Source: Prevotellaceae bacterium UBA1746
GTDB lineage: Bacteria; Bacteroidota; Bacteroidia; Bacteroidales; Bacteroidaceae
Assembly: GCA_002314875.1 (NCBI GenBank)
Contig: DCHS01000026.1
Coordinates: forward strand, 1-64,000
Length of the DNA stretch: 64,000 nt
Reading direction: 5' to 3'
The translations under genes were made by a program, and so were the position numbers. Positions 1 through 7,993 of the stretch are shown in pieces. A model generated the notes under the pieces. That model was not told the DNA's origin and searched no databases. It worked only from the letters and a program-made list of their open reading frames with translations. Position 1 is the stretch's first letter. Every line of letters begins with the position of its first letter.

Positions 1-845
1 ATGTTCTTCCACTCGTTGAAGCCGCCGATGTTGTAGGTCTCGGCAACGGTTCCCTTATGGAAAATCACATCGATAGCGCGGGCATGGTCCTCAACATAGA
101 GCCAGTCGCGGACGTTCTCGCCCTTGCCATAGACGGGGAGGGGCTTGCGGTGGCGGATATTGTTGATAAAAAGGGGAATTAGTTTCTCAGGGAACTGGTA
201 TGGACCGTAGTTGTTCGAGCAGTTGGTGACGATAGTCGGCATGCCGTAGGTGTCGTGGAAGGCGCGGACGAAGTGGTCGCTGGAAGCCTTGGCGGCACTG
301 TAGGGAGAATGGGGGTTGTACTTCGTGGTCTCAACGAAGAACTCCTCACCGTAGGCTTCGTGATGGTCGGAACTTGCCTTCGTAGTGAAGGGAGGTTCGA
401 TACCTTCGGGATGTGTCATCTCGAGAGCGCCATAGACCTCGTCTGTAGAAATATGGTAGAAGCGCTTACCTTCGTATTTCTCGGGGAGGCTTTCCCAAAA
501 GAGCTTGGCGGCCTGGAGGAGACTCAACGTTCCCATGACATTCGTGCGGGCGAAGGTGAAGGGATCCTTGATGCTGCGGTCAACGTGGCTCTCGGCAGCA
601 AGATGGATGATACCGTCAACGTGCTCGTCCTGCATAAGCTGGTAGAAAGCCTCGAAGTCACAGATGTCCATCTTGACGAACTTGTAATTCGGACGGTCCT
701 CGATATCTTTGAGATTGGCGAGGTTTCCAGCATAGGTCAGTTTGTCGAGATTGATGATTCTATATTCTGGATATTTGTTCACGAAGAGGCGAACAACATG
801 GCTGCCGATGAATCCGGCGCCACCGGTGATAACGATTGTACGCAT
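1..845 (-). CDS. rfbB: dTDP-glucose 4,6-dehydratase, C-terminus cut by window edge
   Basis: Converts dTDP-glucose to dTDP-4-keto-6-deoxyglucose, the second step of dTDP-L-rhamnose synthesis, in the cytosol. Reading leftwards from the ATG at 845, the protein begins MRTIVITGGAGFIGSH, the Rossmann NAD-binding motif of extended SDR enzymes. It continues with HISTDEVYG, which carries the catalytic Thr-Asp-Glu region, and YSAAKASSDH, the YxxxK catalytic pair. The last visible residues, YNIGGFNEWKN, are the conserved YNIGG block near the C-terminus. About 281 codons are visible; the family is usually 350-380 residues, so the end lies outside the window. It is the last gene of rfbA-rfbC-rfbD-rfbB, 10 nt after rfbD. 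Identification is firm. Confidence 0.96.
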   Translation of the reverse strand, partial: MRTIVITGGAGFIGSHVVRLFVNKYPEYRIINLDKLTYAGNLANLKDIEDRPNYKFVKMDICDFEAFYQLMQDEHVDGIIHLAAESHVDRSIKDPFTFARTNVMGTLSLLQAAKLFWESLPEKYEGKRFYHISTDEVYGALEMTHPEGIEPPFTTKASSDHHEAYGEEFFVETTKYNPHSPYSAAKASSDHFVRAFHDTYGMPTIVTNCSNNYGPYQFPEKLIPLFINNIRHRKPLPVYGKGENVRDWLYVEDHARAIDVIFHKGTVAETYNIGGFNEWKN

Positions 846-855
846 AGGTTAATAT

Positions 856-1755
856 TTATAGTGGACTGAGAACACCGAGGTTCGCCATGCAGCGTTCCAA
901 GGAGTCGAGCCAATAGGGGATGTCGAGTTGGAAAGTGGTTTTGAATTTCGTCTTGTCGAGGACGCTATAAGCGGGACGCTGGACGGGAGAGGGAAATTCC
1001 GAAGAGTGACAGGGACGGATGTCGCAGCTATGGTGATAGGCCAGGCGGGCAATGATCTTGGTAAAATCATACCATGACGTAACACCTTCATTGCTGTAAT
1101 GGTAGATCCCGTCGTTACCCTCGTATTTCTTCTCCTCTATAATATTATATATAGCGAGGGCGAGATCAAAGGCATATGTCGGGGTACCGCACTGGTCAAA
1201 GACGACATTCAACATGGGTTTTTCTGCCGTCAGTCGCAGCATCGTCTTTACAAAGTTCTTTCCGAATTCCGAATAGAGCCATGCTGTACGGAAGATGAGG
1301 TGATGGCAGCCCGTTGACATGATGCGCTCTTCGCCATGGAGTTTCGTCAATCCGTAAACACCAGTAGGTGTTCCTTTCTGATCTTCCTGGCAGGGGACGT
1401 TGTAGGGTTCCTTGCCAAAGACATAGTCGGTGGAGACGTGGATAAGAAGACCATCGACCTCCTTCATCGCGATGGCAAGATTCTCGGGGGCGGTAGCGTT
1501 GAGGAGTTCAGCGACGGCCTCGTTGGTCTCTGCGGCATCGACATTGGTATATGCGGCGCAGTTCACGATGACGCGGATATCTTCCGAACGCACGAGGTTG
1601 CGCACGGCATCGATATCGGTGATGTCAAGATGAACGGTGGTCTGTCCCTCCACCTCGTTGACATCGGAGAAGATGTAGTGGTTAGCGGACTCCTCGCTGA
1701 CGAGGCGCATCTCACTTCCTAACTGGCCATTAGCGCCAGTAACAAGAATATTCAC
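856..1755 (-). CDS. rfbD: dTDP-4-dehydrorhamnose reductase
   Basis: Last step of dTDP-L-rhamnose synthesis: NAD(P)H reduction of dTDP-4-dehydrorhamnose in the cytosol. The 299-residue product starts MNILVTGANGQLGSE (Rossmann motif). It has HVSTDYVFG and the catalytic YGLTKLHGE (YxxxK), and a RmlD-typical C-terminal half including RTAWLYSEFGKNF. Length is normal for RmlD. The gene lies 21 nt downstream of rfbC and 10 nt upstream of rfbB, so it is almost certainly in one transcript with them. The product could feed rhamnose into the polysaccharide made by the locus at 31-43 kb, which is an inference. Confidence 0.96.
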   Translation of the reverse strand: MNILVTGANGQLGSEMRLVSEESANHYIFSDVNEVEGQTTVHLDITDIDAVRNLVRSEDIRVIVNCAAYTNVDAAETNEAVAELLNATAPENLAIAMKEVDGLLIHVSTDYVFGKEPYNVPCQEDQKGTPTGVYGLTKLHGEERIMSTGCHHLIFRTAWLYSEFGKNFVKTMLRLTAEKPMLNVVFDQCGTPTYAFDLALAIYNIIEEKKYEGNDGIYHYSNEGVTSWYDFTKIIARLAYHHSCDIRPCHSSEFPSPVQRPAYSVLDKTKFKTTFQLDIPYWLDSLERCMANLGVLSPL

Positions 1756-1776
1756 TTTTAACTTTTTACCTTTAAC

Positions 1777-2346
1777 TTACAACTTGAACGGACTATCGAA
1801 CTCTGCGAGCAAGGGGTGGCGGGTATCCTTTTCTGAGAGGAGGGCCCTGTCCGTGGGAATGCGCCAGTCGATGCCGAGGGAGCTGTCGAGGATGGAGATA
1901 CCTCCGTCAGCCTCGGGATGATAGAAGTTGTCGCACTTATACTGGAAAATCGCTGTCTCGCTGAGGACGGCAAAACCATGGGCGAAACCCTGGGGAACGA
2001 AGAACTGGCGATGGTTGTCTTCCGTCAGTTCCACTGCCACATGCTGGCCGTAGGTTGCACTACCCTTCCGGAGATCGACGGCAACATCGAGGACGGCACC
2101 TTTAACAACGCGGACGAGTTTTGCCTGGGTAAATGGCGGACGCTGAAAATGGAGGCCACGCATCACGCCGTAGCTTGACATCGATTCGTTATCTTGTACA
2201 AACTGTACGGTGTGACCGAGGATGGCACCGACCTTCTCGTCGAACTCACGCTGCGAGAACGATTCGAAGAAATAGCCGCGAGCATCACGGAAGACACGAG
2301 GCTCGATGATCAGCACACCGTCTATTGAGGTTTTTATTACTTCCAT
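1777..2346 (-). CDS. rfbC: dTDP-4-dehydrorhamnose 3,5-epimerase
   Basis: Epimerises C3 and C5 of dTDP-4-keto-6-deoxyglucose in rhamnose synthesis. The 189-residue cupin protein starts MEVIKTSIDGVLIIEPRVF and has the family block RDARGYFFESF. It also contains SSYGVMRGLHFQ (catalytic His region), GAVLDVAVDLRKGS and PQGFAHGFAVLSE, all RmlC hallmarks. Length fits the usual 180-190. It follows rfbA by 6 nt, indicating tight operon coupling. Confidence 0.96.
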   Translation of the reverse strand: MEVIKTSIDGVLIIEPRVFRDARGYFFESFSQREFDEKVGAILGHTVQFVQDNESMSSYGVMRGLHFQRPPFTQAKLVRVVKGAVLDVAVDLRKGSATYGQHVAVELTEDNHRQFFVPQGFAHGFAVLSETAIFQYKCDNFYHPEADGGISILDSSLGIDWRIPTDRALLSEKDTRHPLLAEFDSPFKL

Positions 2347-2352
2347 AATCTA

Positions 2353-3258
2353 TTAGTCCAGAGGTTCTGTACCGAAGCGCTTAACATCTTCGATGACCTT
2401 GAGGAGATACTGGCCATACTGATTTTTGAGCATGGGCTGTGCCAACTGGCGCATACGTTCCTCGTCAATCCAACCCTTACGATAAGCGATGCCTTCAAGA
2501 CAGCCAACCTTAAGGCCTTGGCGCTTTTCAAGGACCTCGATATAAGTTGAAGCCTCAGAGAGCGAGTCGAAGGTACCGGTGTCGAGCCATGCAAAACCGC
2601 GGCCGAGGGTCTGAACTTTCAGTTCGCCATCTTCGAGGAAACGCTGGTTAACCGTTGTAATCTCATATTCACCACGAGCGCTGGGCTGGATATTGGCAGC
2701 TACATCGAGGACCTTGTTGGGATAAAAATAGAGACCGACAACAGCGTAGTTGGACTTTGGTTCCTTCGGCTTTTCCTCGATGGAGAGGCAGTTGCCTTCA
2801 GCATCGAATTCTGCGACACCGTAACGTTCAGGGTCGTTCACCCAGTAACCAAAGACTGTAGCCTTCTGGTCCTCTTCTGCGGTACGGACAGCCTCGCGGA
2901 GCATACTGCCGAAGCCGGCACCCTGGAAGATGTTGTCGCCGAGGACGAGACATGCACAGTCGTCACCGACGAAATCAGCGCCGATAGTGAAAGCCTGGGC
3001 GAGGCCGTCGGGGCTGGGCTGTTCAGCATAGGTAAACTGAACGCCGTAGTCGCTTCCATCGCCGAGGAGGCGTTTGAAGCCGGGGAGATCGTGGGGTGTA
3101 GAGATAATGAGAATTTCGCGAATACCCGCCTGCATCAGCACACTGATGGGGTAATATATCATAGGCTTGTCGTAGATCGGCATCAGCTGCTTGCTGATAC
3201 CCTTTGTGATGGGGTAAAGACGAGTACCCGAACCACCAGCGAGAACGATTCCTTTCAT
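2353..3258 (-). CDS. rfbA: glucose-1-phosphate thymidylyltransferase
   Basis: Makes dTDP-glucose from glucose-1-phosphate and dTTP, the entry step of dTDP-rhamnose synthesis. The 301-residue protein starts [18 protein letters not shown], the nucleotidyltransferase signature, followed by [16 protein letters not shown], which includes the catalytic Lys. [10 protein letters not shown] and [19 protein letters not shown] are also family blocks. Full length for RmlA. It is the first gene of the rfb operon, so the promoter must lie in 3259-3340, where a Bacteroidetes -7 box is visible. Confidence 0.97.
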   Translation of the reverse strand: MKGIVLAGGSGTRLYPITKGISKQLMPIYDKPMIYYPISVLMQAGIREILIISTPHDLPGFKRLLGDGSDYGVQFTYAEQPSPDGLAQAFTIGADFVGDDCACLVLGDNIFQGAGFGSMLREAVRTAEEDQKATVFGYWVNDPERYGVAEFDAEGNCLSIEEKPKEPKSNYAVVGLYFYPNKVLDVAANIQPSARGEYEITTVNQRFLEDGELKVQTLGRGFAWLDTGTFDSLSEASTYIEVLEKRQGLKVGCLEGIAYRKGWIDEERMRQLAQPMLKNQYGQYLLKVIEDVKRFGTEPLD

Positions 3259-3298
3259 ATCCGTAAAGATAAAAATTGGGTTGACGATTAATTTTGCG

Positions 3299-3331
3299 CA
3301 AATTTAATACTTTCTATTGATAAAAACGCAA
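3299..3331 (-). promoter_or_regulatory. Predicted promoter of the rfb operon
   Basis: On the minus strand a TAAATTTG box (3306-3299) matches the Bacteroidetes -7 consensus TAnnTTTG. A TTG lies 22 bp upstream (3331-3329). This would start transcription about 35 nt before rfbA. The spacing is slightly long, so the assignment is moderate. Confidence 0.5.
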
Positions 3332-3409
3332 TTAAGCCTCATTTTATTGCATGGAGTTGTTAATATGGGGGTATTTCGCAGATAAAAAGAGAAAAAAACA
3401 AATAATTTC

Positions 3410-3440
3410 TTGCTAATGTTACAAAATTTACATAATTTTG
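3410..3440 (+). promoter_or_regulatory. Predicted promoter of tRNA-Lys
   Basis: TTG at 3410-3412 and TAATTTTG at 3433-3440 are spaced 20 bp apart, matching the Bacteroidetes -33/-7 promoter. Transcription would begin near 3447, giving about a 55-nt leader before the tRNA. Confidence 0.65.
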
Positions 3441-3501
3441 CACCCGCAAACTTGACGAACGAGTTCCTTAGAACGATAAAATGTTGTCTACCGTTTGCCT
3501 A

Positions 3502-3574
3502 GATCCGTTAGCTCAGCAGGTAGAGCAATACACTTTTAATGTATGGGTCTTGGGTTCGAATCCCAAACGGATCA
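3502..3574 (+). tRNA. tRNA-Lys (anticodon TTT)
   Basis: A 73-nt cloverleaf reads from the sequence. The acceptor stem is GATCCGT paired with ACGGATC, the D-stem GCTC/GAGC, the anticodon stem ATACA/TGTAT around loop CTTTTAA, and the T-arm TTGGG-TTCGAAT-CCCAA. The anticodon TTT is at 3535-3537 and the discriminator base is A at 3574. No CCA is encoded. A terminator hairpin follows 10 nt later. Confidence 0.97.
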
Positions 3575-3584
3575 CTAATTTTAA

Positions 3585-3617
3585 GCCGGACTACGAAAGT
3601 AGCCCGGCTATATTTTT
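3585..3617 (+). terminator. Rho-independent terminator after tRNA-Lys
   Basis: GCCGGACTAC and GTAGCCCGGC form a 10-bp stem with one A-C mismatch and a GAAA loop (3585-3608). A T-rich tract follows (3612-3617). The same hairpin, about 28 nt of identity, recurs in inverted orientation at 7080-7107. Confidence 0.85.
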
Positions 3618-3642
3618 TCCATTTTGCACATCGTCATGCAAA

Positions 3643-4509
3643 TTATTTCTTCCCGATAACACTATTGATGACCATACCTGCAATGGACATGCCGAAAATT
3701 GAGGTGATGTGGCATAGGGAACCGTTAATCTGTGCCTTTGAGGAGCACCATTCATGCTCCACCAGACGCTGGTTGCCAGGAGCATCATAGACGGCAGAAT
3801 CTGTTCCGCGGACACCACTGAGCAACTTGGCTTTGGGACAAAGGCAACCACCTGTGCCACAGGCATGGTTCACACCCATATTACGCATGGGTTGCTCCTC
3901 GCTATAGACGCACTGGAACTTACGGGAGGGAAAAGTATTCTGCTTCTTGAACTTGTTACGTATAGCACGCGCCAACGGGTCGCCCTTTACTTTCCAGAAT
4001 TCAGCCTTGCGCACCATAAAAGGATCTGTCCTCAAAGCTGCTCCCATAGATGAAATGAAGGTGATGTGCCGAGGCAAGGCTGTTGCACGCAGAATGAGAT
4101 CGGCCTTTTCTGTAAGCGAATCAATGGCATCGATGATGAAATCGTACTCCTCCATATGAAAAAGGTCGGCATTCTCTGCATCATATATCATCTGTACTGC
4201 CTCGATGTTGGCATCGGGATTAATCTCCAGGAGTCGCTGCTTGAGGGCTTCCACCTTGACAAGCCCCAACGTCTTGCTTGTTGCCATGAGCTGACGATTG
4301 CAGTTGGTGATACATACACGGTCGGAATCCACAAGGGTAAGGTTACGGATGCCGCTGCGCACCAATGCCTCGGCACACCACGAGCCTACACCACCCAATC
4401 CGAAGATTAGCACGTTTACCTTCTGCAGCAGCTCCAGATTGTCCAATCCTAACAGCAGTTCGGTACGTCTCTGCATACCGCATTCCATCGTGGTTACTTT
4501 ATCTGACAT
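3643..4509 (-). CDS. tcdA: TcdA/CsdL-type tRNA threonylcarbamoyladenosine dehydratase (ThiF/E1-like)
   Basis: ATP-dependent E1-like enzyme of the ThiF/MoeB superfamily. Its characterised homologue TcdA dehydrates tRNA t6A37 to the cyclic form ct6A. The 288-residue protein has the nucleotide-binding LIFGLGGVGSWCAEALVRSG near residue 35. It also has DSDRVCITNCNRQLMA (family DxDxVxxxNxNRQ) and DAIDSLTEKADLI. A Cys-containing segment, MGVNHACGTGGCLCP, lies in the C-terminal third, and the C-terminus is hydrophobic, as in TcdA. The gene overlaps the end of the upstream PatB-like gene by 11 nt, so it is the last gene of a translationally coupled trio. TcdA is preferred over MoeB or ThiF because of its length and the EALVRSGI block. 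Confidence 0.88.
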   Translation of the reverse strand: MSDKVTTMECGMQRRTELLLGLDNLELLQKVNVLIFGLGGVGSWCAEALVRSGIRNLTLVDSDRVCITNCNRQLMATSKTLGLVKVEALKQRLLEINPDANIEAVQMIYDAENADLFHMEEYDFIIDAIDSLTEKADLILRATALPRHITFISSMGAALRTDPFMVRKAEFWKVKGDPLARAIRNKFKKQNTFPSRKFQCVYSEEQPMRNMGVNHACGTGGCLCPKAKLLSGVRGTDSAVYDAPGNQRLVEHEWCSSKAQINGSLCHITSIFGMSIAGMVINSVIGKK

Positions 4510-5719
4510 AATCTTGATACGCTTTAAGTAACTGGGACATAGCTTGTTCTAGGATAGAGCGAGGACATCCTACGTTAAGGCGCATAAAGCCACGTCCAGC
4601 AGAGTGGGCATTGTGGAGAGGAGCGTAGGGATTGGAGGCCGTGTCGAAAATCTCACCATCGTTGAGAGCCAGACGAGCATGGTTGATGAAGAAATCCTGC
4701 AACTGGTCGTGATTGAGATGCAAGGCACGGCAATCGAGCCACACCAGGAATGACGCCTCGGGACGGATGGCACGGATGGCGGGAATATTCTCCTTCAGGA
4801 ACTGCTCCACGTAGAGGATGTTACCCTCGATGTAGCTGAGCATCTGCCTGCGCCACTCCTCGCCCTGTGAGAAGGCTGCCACAGTGGCAATGGGGGCAAA
4901 GAGGTTGGGTTCATTCAGTTCGTTGGCCGACATCCAACCATAAACCTTCTGGCGAAGTTGGTCATTGGGAATGATGGCATACGAACTGACAATACCTGCC
5001 ATATTGAAGGTTTTAGTGGGAGCCTGGAAGGTGATGCTTATCTCCTCGGCCTCGGGACTGACGGTAGCAAAAGGAATGTGACGGTGCCCAAAGAGGGCAA
5101 GGTCGGCATGAATCTCGTCGCTGACCACCACAACACCATGTCGGTGACAGATCTCAGCCAGACGAACCAATGTCTCGTGACTCCAACAAATACCCGCAGG
5201 ATTGTGAGGATTGCACAAAAGAAGTATTTTGGCACCCTCGATGACCGTCTCCAGATGTTCGAAATCCATTTCGTAGAACGATTCGCCCTGACTTTCTAGC
5301 AATGGGTTAAGGATGACCTGCCTGTTGTTTCCCTCTACCGTCATGCGGAAAGGGTGATACACTGGGGTCTGTATGATGACCTTGTCACCTGGCTGGGTAA
5401 GGGCATTGACGGCAAAGCCGATACCCTTGACCACTCCGGGAATGTAACTGAGCCATTCGGTCTTCACCTCCCAATGATGGTGGTCCTTGATCCACTGCTG
5501 CACCGAAGGCCAGTAGTCGGCGGGATCAACGGTATAGCCAAAAAGCGGATGCTCAATTCGTTCCTTGAGGGCATCGGCAATGAACTGTGGCGTCTCAAAA
5601 TCCATATCGGCAACCCACAAAGGCAGCAAATCTTTACGACCATAACGCTTCTCAAGAACCTCAAGTTTCAAGGCTCCTGTTCCCTCGCGGTTGATTACCT
5701 TGTCAAAATCGTATTTCAT
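4499..5719 (-). CDS. MalY/PatB-family PLP enzyme (putative cystathionine beta-lyase)
   Basis: Fold-type I PLP enzyme of the PatB/MalY group. Characterised members cleave C-S bonds in cystathionine or cysteine. The 406-residue protein starts MKYDFDKVINREGTGALK, followed by LPLWVADMDF, both typical of PatB. LCNPHNPAG and VSDEIHADL contact PLP, and QAPTKTFNMAG carries the Schiff-base Lys. The C-terminal GFMRLNVGCPRS holds the carboxylate-binding Arg. The start ATG overlaps the stop of the upstream gene by 4 nt, and the end overlaps the TcdA-like gene by 11 nt. Substrate is inferred from family and operon; an aminotransferase activity is possible. Confidence 0.88.
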   Translation of the reverse strand: MKYDFDKVINREGTGALKLEVLEKRYGRKDLLPLWVADMDFETPQFIADALKERIEHPLFGYTVDPADYWPSVQQWIKDHHHWEVKTEWLSYIPGVVKGIGFAVNALTQPGDKVIIQTPVYHPFRMTVEGNNRQVILNPLLESQGESFYEMDFEHLETVIEGAKILLLCNPHNPAGICWSHETLVRLAEICHRHGVVVVSDEIHADLALFGHRHIPFATVSPEAEEISITFQAPTKTFNMAGIVSSYAIIPNDQLRQKVYGWMSANELNEPNLFAPIATVAAFSQGEEWRRQMLSYIEGNILYVEQFLKENIPAIRAIRPEASFLVWLDCRALHLNHDQLQDFFINHARLALNDGEIFDTASNPYAPLHNAHSAGRGFMRLNVGCPRSILEQAMSQLLKAYQDYVR

Positions 5720-6888
5720 GCCAATGCTTGTTTGATGTCATTAAGAATATCGATGGGTGACTCAAGTCCTACGGAAAGACGGATAGTGGTAGGCAGCACG
5801 TCCATCGCAGCCTTTTCCTCGGGGGTGAAAGCGCCGAAGATTGTCGAATAAGGATGGATGGCGAGTGTGCGGTTGTCAAAGAGATTAGTGGCACGATGCA
5901 CCAGACTGAGGCGTTCGAGGAAACGGAAACACGCCTCCTGGCTTTCCAAGTCGATGGTGATCATGGCACCTCCTGTTTCGCCGAACTGTTGCTGTGCCAA
6001 CTCATAGTAAGGACTACTTTTGAGGGCAGGATAATTGACGCGACGAATCTCGGGGAGCAGCGTGAGTTGTTCGGCTAGGGTCTTGGCATTCCAAGCCTGC
6101 TGTGCATAACGTACCGAGAGCGTCTCCAGACCCAACGTCTGCATGTAGGCAGCATGGGGCGTCATGTAGGCACCCAGATTGAAGAGCAGTTCCCACTTCA
6201 GACGCTTTTCAATCTCGGGGAATGTACCATAGCCAATAACCAATCCACCCAGCGAAGTGGCACCACCGGAAATGTACTTGGTGCTGGCCACCAGTTCGAT
6301 ATCTACGCCCAAATCCTTTGCAGAGAATTCGGTGAAAGGAATCAACGTGGTATCGGCAATCAGAGGAATGTGGTGCTGACGGGTGAGGGCGGAAAGAGCC
6401 TGCAGGTCGGCGACCTCCATCTGCGGATTAGTGATAATCTCAAGAAACAGGGCTGCTGTATTCTTATCGATAGCCGCTGCCACAGCCTCCACATCAGTGA
6501 GGTCCACCAGTCGTGCCTCCACGCCGTAGCGAGCCAAAGTTGTGCAGATAAGGGAAAAGGTGTTGCCGAAAAGATGGCGCGAGGTGACAATGTTCCTGCC
6601 AGCCGCCAGTGTGGCAATGAGCGTGTTGCTGATGGCCGCCATGCCCGAATTGAACGCTACCACATTCGTGGCTCCTGTCAAGGCCTTCACACGGTCCTCG
6701 AAGTGCGTCACCGTGGGGTTCATCGTACGCGAATAGTCAGGTTCCAGCACTTTGCCCGAGAAGGCATCAGCCATCTCCGAAGCTGTTTCAAACTCGTACG
6801 CACAACAATGGTACACTGGCATGCTCAGTGCACCATAAGCGTCCTTGTGGGGATAGGGGGTATTGATTGCAATTGTCTGTTTTTCCAT
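5716..6888 (-). CDS. Cys/Met-metabolism PLP enzyme (O-acetylhomoserine sulfhydrylase / methionine gamma-lyase type)
   Basis: Member of the trans-sulfuration PLP family, which transfers or eliminates sulfur groups at the gamma carbon of homoserine derivatives. The 390-residue protein has SRTMNPTVTHFEDRVKALTGA near residue 55. FNSGMAAISNTLIA follows near residue 80. PLIADTTLIPF binds the PLP ring, and ASTKYISGGATSLGG carries the PLP-binding Lys near residue 210. The C-terminal IRLSVGLESPIDILNDI is conserved in the family. It is the first gene of a three-gene operon with the PatB-like and TcdA-like genes. Exact specificity cannot be read from the sequence. Confidence 0.87.
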   Translation of the reverse strand: MEKQTIAINTPYPHKDAYGALSMPVYHCCAYEFETASEMADAFSGKVLEPDYSRTMNPTVTHFEDRVKALTGATNVVAFNSGMAAISNTLIATLAAGRNIVTSRHLFGNTFSLICTTLARYGVEARLVDLTDVEAVAAAIDKNTAALFLEIITNPQMEVADLQALSALTRQHHIPLIADTTLIPFTEFSAKDLGVDIELVASTKYISGGATSLGGLVIGYGTFPEIEKRLKWELLFNLGAYMTPHAAYMQTLGLETLSVRYAQQAWNAKTLAEQLTLLPEIRRVNYPALKSSPYYELAQQQFGETGGAMITIDLESQEACFRFLERLSLVHRATNLFDNRTLAIHPYSTIFGAFTPEEKAAMDVLPTTIRLSVGLESPIDILNDIKQALA

Positions 6889-6927
6889 ATTATTATCTTC
6901 CTTGGAAGGGGTGATTGATTACGGACG

Positions 6928-6959
6928 CAAAGTTACAAAAAGGACCTCGTTATTCCAAG
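6928..6959 (-). promoter_or_regulatory. Predicted promoter of the sulfur-enzyme/tcdA operon
   Basis: The minus strand carries TAACTTTG at 6935-6928 and a TTGG about 19-20 bp upstream (6958-6955), matching the Bacteroidetes -7/-33 pattern. The deduced leader is only about 30 nt, leaving no room for a SAM riboswitch. Confidence 0.65.
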
Positions 6960-7076
6960 CATATCAAAGTATTTAGAAAATATTTCTGTTATTGTTATAC
7001 TATACGGAAAGATATTCTAAGGACCGTTCTTTTATACGCTAAAAACAGAATGAGGGTCATATACCATTACCCTAAG

Positions 7077-7107
7077 AAAATAGCCGGGCTACTTTCGTAG
7101 TCCGGCT
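7077..7107 (-). terminator. Terminator hairpin of the DUF3836 gene (copy of the tRNA-Lys terminator)
   Basis: Read on the minus strand, the same GCCGGACTAC-GAAA-GTAGCCCGGC hairpin as at 3585-3608 is followed by TATTTT. It lies 45 nt after the stop of the gene at 7152-7529. It can also act on the other strand, where ATTATTA follows the stem. Confidence 0.75.
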
Positions 7108-7151
7108 ATTATTATGTGTTCATACTGGTGGTTACGAGTAAAGACTATTCG

Positions 7152-7529
7152 TCATCTCTGTGCGAACATGCGGGGAAGGTACAAGAGAGCGGAATAATCG
7201 TCAGCATAGAATACCTCGGAAGCCTTCTCAACGAAGGAGTGGGTGTCATTGTTCCATACGGAGAAGATGAGGAGGTGGTTCTTCTTGCCGTACTGTACGG
7301 TGTACTGGGTGAGAGGAACCCACTCTGCCTTGCTGTCGTCCCAGCGCATACGGATCTTCTCAGCAACACGGCCCTTGTGGTCAAGGGTGTATTCGTATTT
7401 GTACTGAACGCTGTCACCAACAGTGGTATAATACTGGCAGGTCTGTGCGGTCGTGGTCAATGTGAAGAGGCTTGAAACTACGGTCATCATTGCGACCATG
7501 AACTTTGAGAAAGATTTATTCGTTTTCAT
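7152..7529 (-). CDS. Secreted DUF3836-like protein
   Basis: Small exported protein of 125 residues with a signal peptide: basic MKTNKSFSK, hydrophobic FMVAMMTVVSSLFTLTTT, then AQ. The mature part, rich in Tyr and Trp (YYTTVGDSVQYKYEYTLD, WVPLTQYTVQYG), resembles the Bacteroidetes DUF3836 family, which has no assigned function. It stands alone, with a terminator 45 nt downstream and 120 nt to the next gene upstream. An AT-rich inverted repeat (AATGGGT/ACCCATT, 7545-7579) lies just upstream of the start. Confidence 0.7.
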   Translation of the reverse strand: MKTNKSFSKFMVAMMTVVSSLFTLTTTAQTCQYYTTVGDSVQYKYEYTLDHKGRVAEKIRMRWDDSKAEWVPLTQYTVQYGKKNHLLIFSVWNNDTHSFVEKASEVFYADDYSALLYLPRMFAQR

Positions 7530-7649
7530 AATTTTCGTTTTTTAATGGGTTATTGTTTTTTGTTATTTTGTACCCATTAGACAAACGTTATCGCGGAAAA
7601 ACCACGCAGAAAACGAAAAATTTTTCAAAAAAACAGAGGAGACCTCAAA

Positions 7650-7955
7650 TCAATTCACTCCGTTGGGATCAACGAAATGGACTTTGGGTTTGCAACCATG
7701 CTCTTCGGCCTCGGCGAAGAACTTGATGATGTCGTCCTTCGATGTGCCATGATTGAGGAAGGCGAACATGACGAGGGAGAGAACATCGGTGGGAAGCTGG
7801 TTCTTCTGAATCTGCTCGAGTTGGGCAAGGGTGAAGGTCACTGTCGCCGTATAGTATTCTATTCTGATGTTGGCACCCAGTTCGCGGGCAACATCGGCCA
7901 GTTCCATCTCGTAGGGATTGGGAAGAGCCTGGTTATTATCTTGTTCCACTTTCAA
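7650..7955 (-). CDS. Hypothetical small cytosolic protein
   Basis: A 101-residue protein without signal peptide or membrane segment that I do not recognise. It has an acidic N-terminal helix-like part (ELADVARELGANIRIEYY), a short beta-like stretch (TATVTFTLAQLEQI), a hydrophobic helix (DVLSLVMFAFLNHG) and a charged C-terminal part (KDDIIKFFAEAEEHG). Codon use matches the neighbours and both flanks are intergenic gaps, which supports a real gene. It lies 38 nt after the stop-proximal side of the upstream exported-protein gene on the same strand and may share its transcript. Confidence 0.65.
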   Translation of the reverse strand: MKVEQDNNQALPNPYEMELADVARELGANIRIEYYTATVTFTLAQLEQIQKNQLPTDVLSLVMFAFLNHGTSKDDIIKFFAEAEEHGCKPKVHFVDPNGVN

Positions 7956-7993
7956 GGAATAAGTTTGAAGTTAAAAGGCCAAAGAAAATAATC

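Noticed and set aside
6889..7076. SAM-type riboswitch before the sulfur-enzyme operon
   Set aside because: The predicted leader is only about 30 nt and no riboswitch-like set of stems was seen upstream.
7545..7579. AT-rich inverted repeat AATGGGT/ACCCATT before the DUF3836 gene
   Set aside because: Only 7 bp arms with a long A/T interior; not enough to call a functional element.
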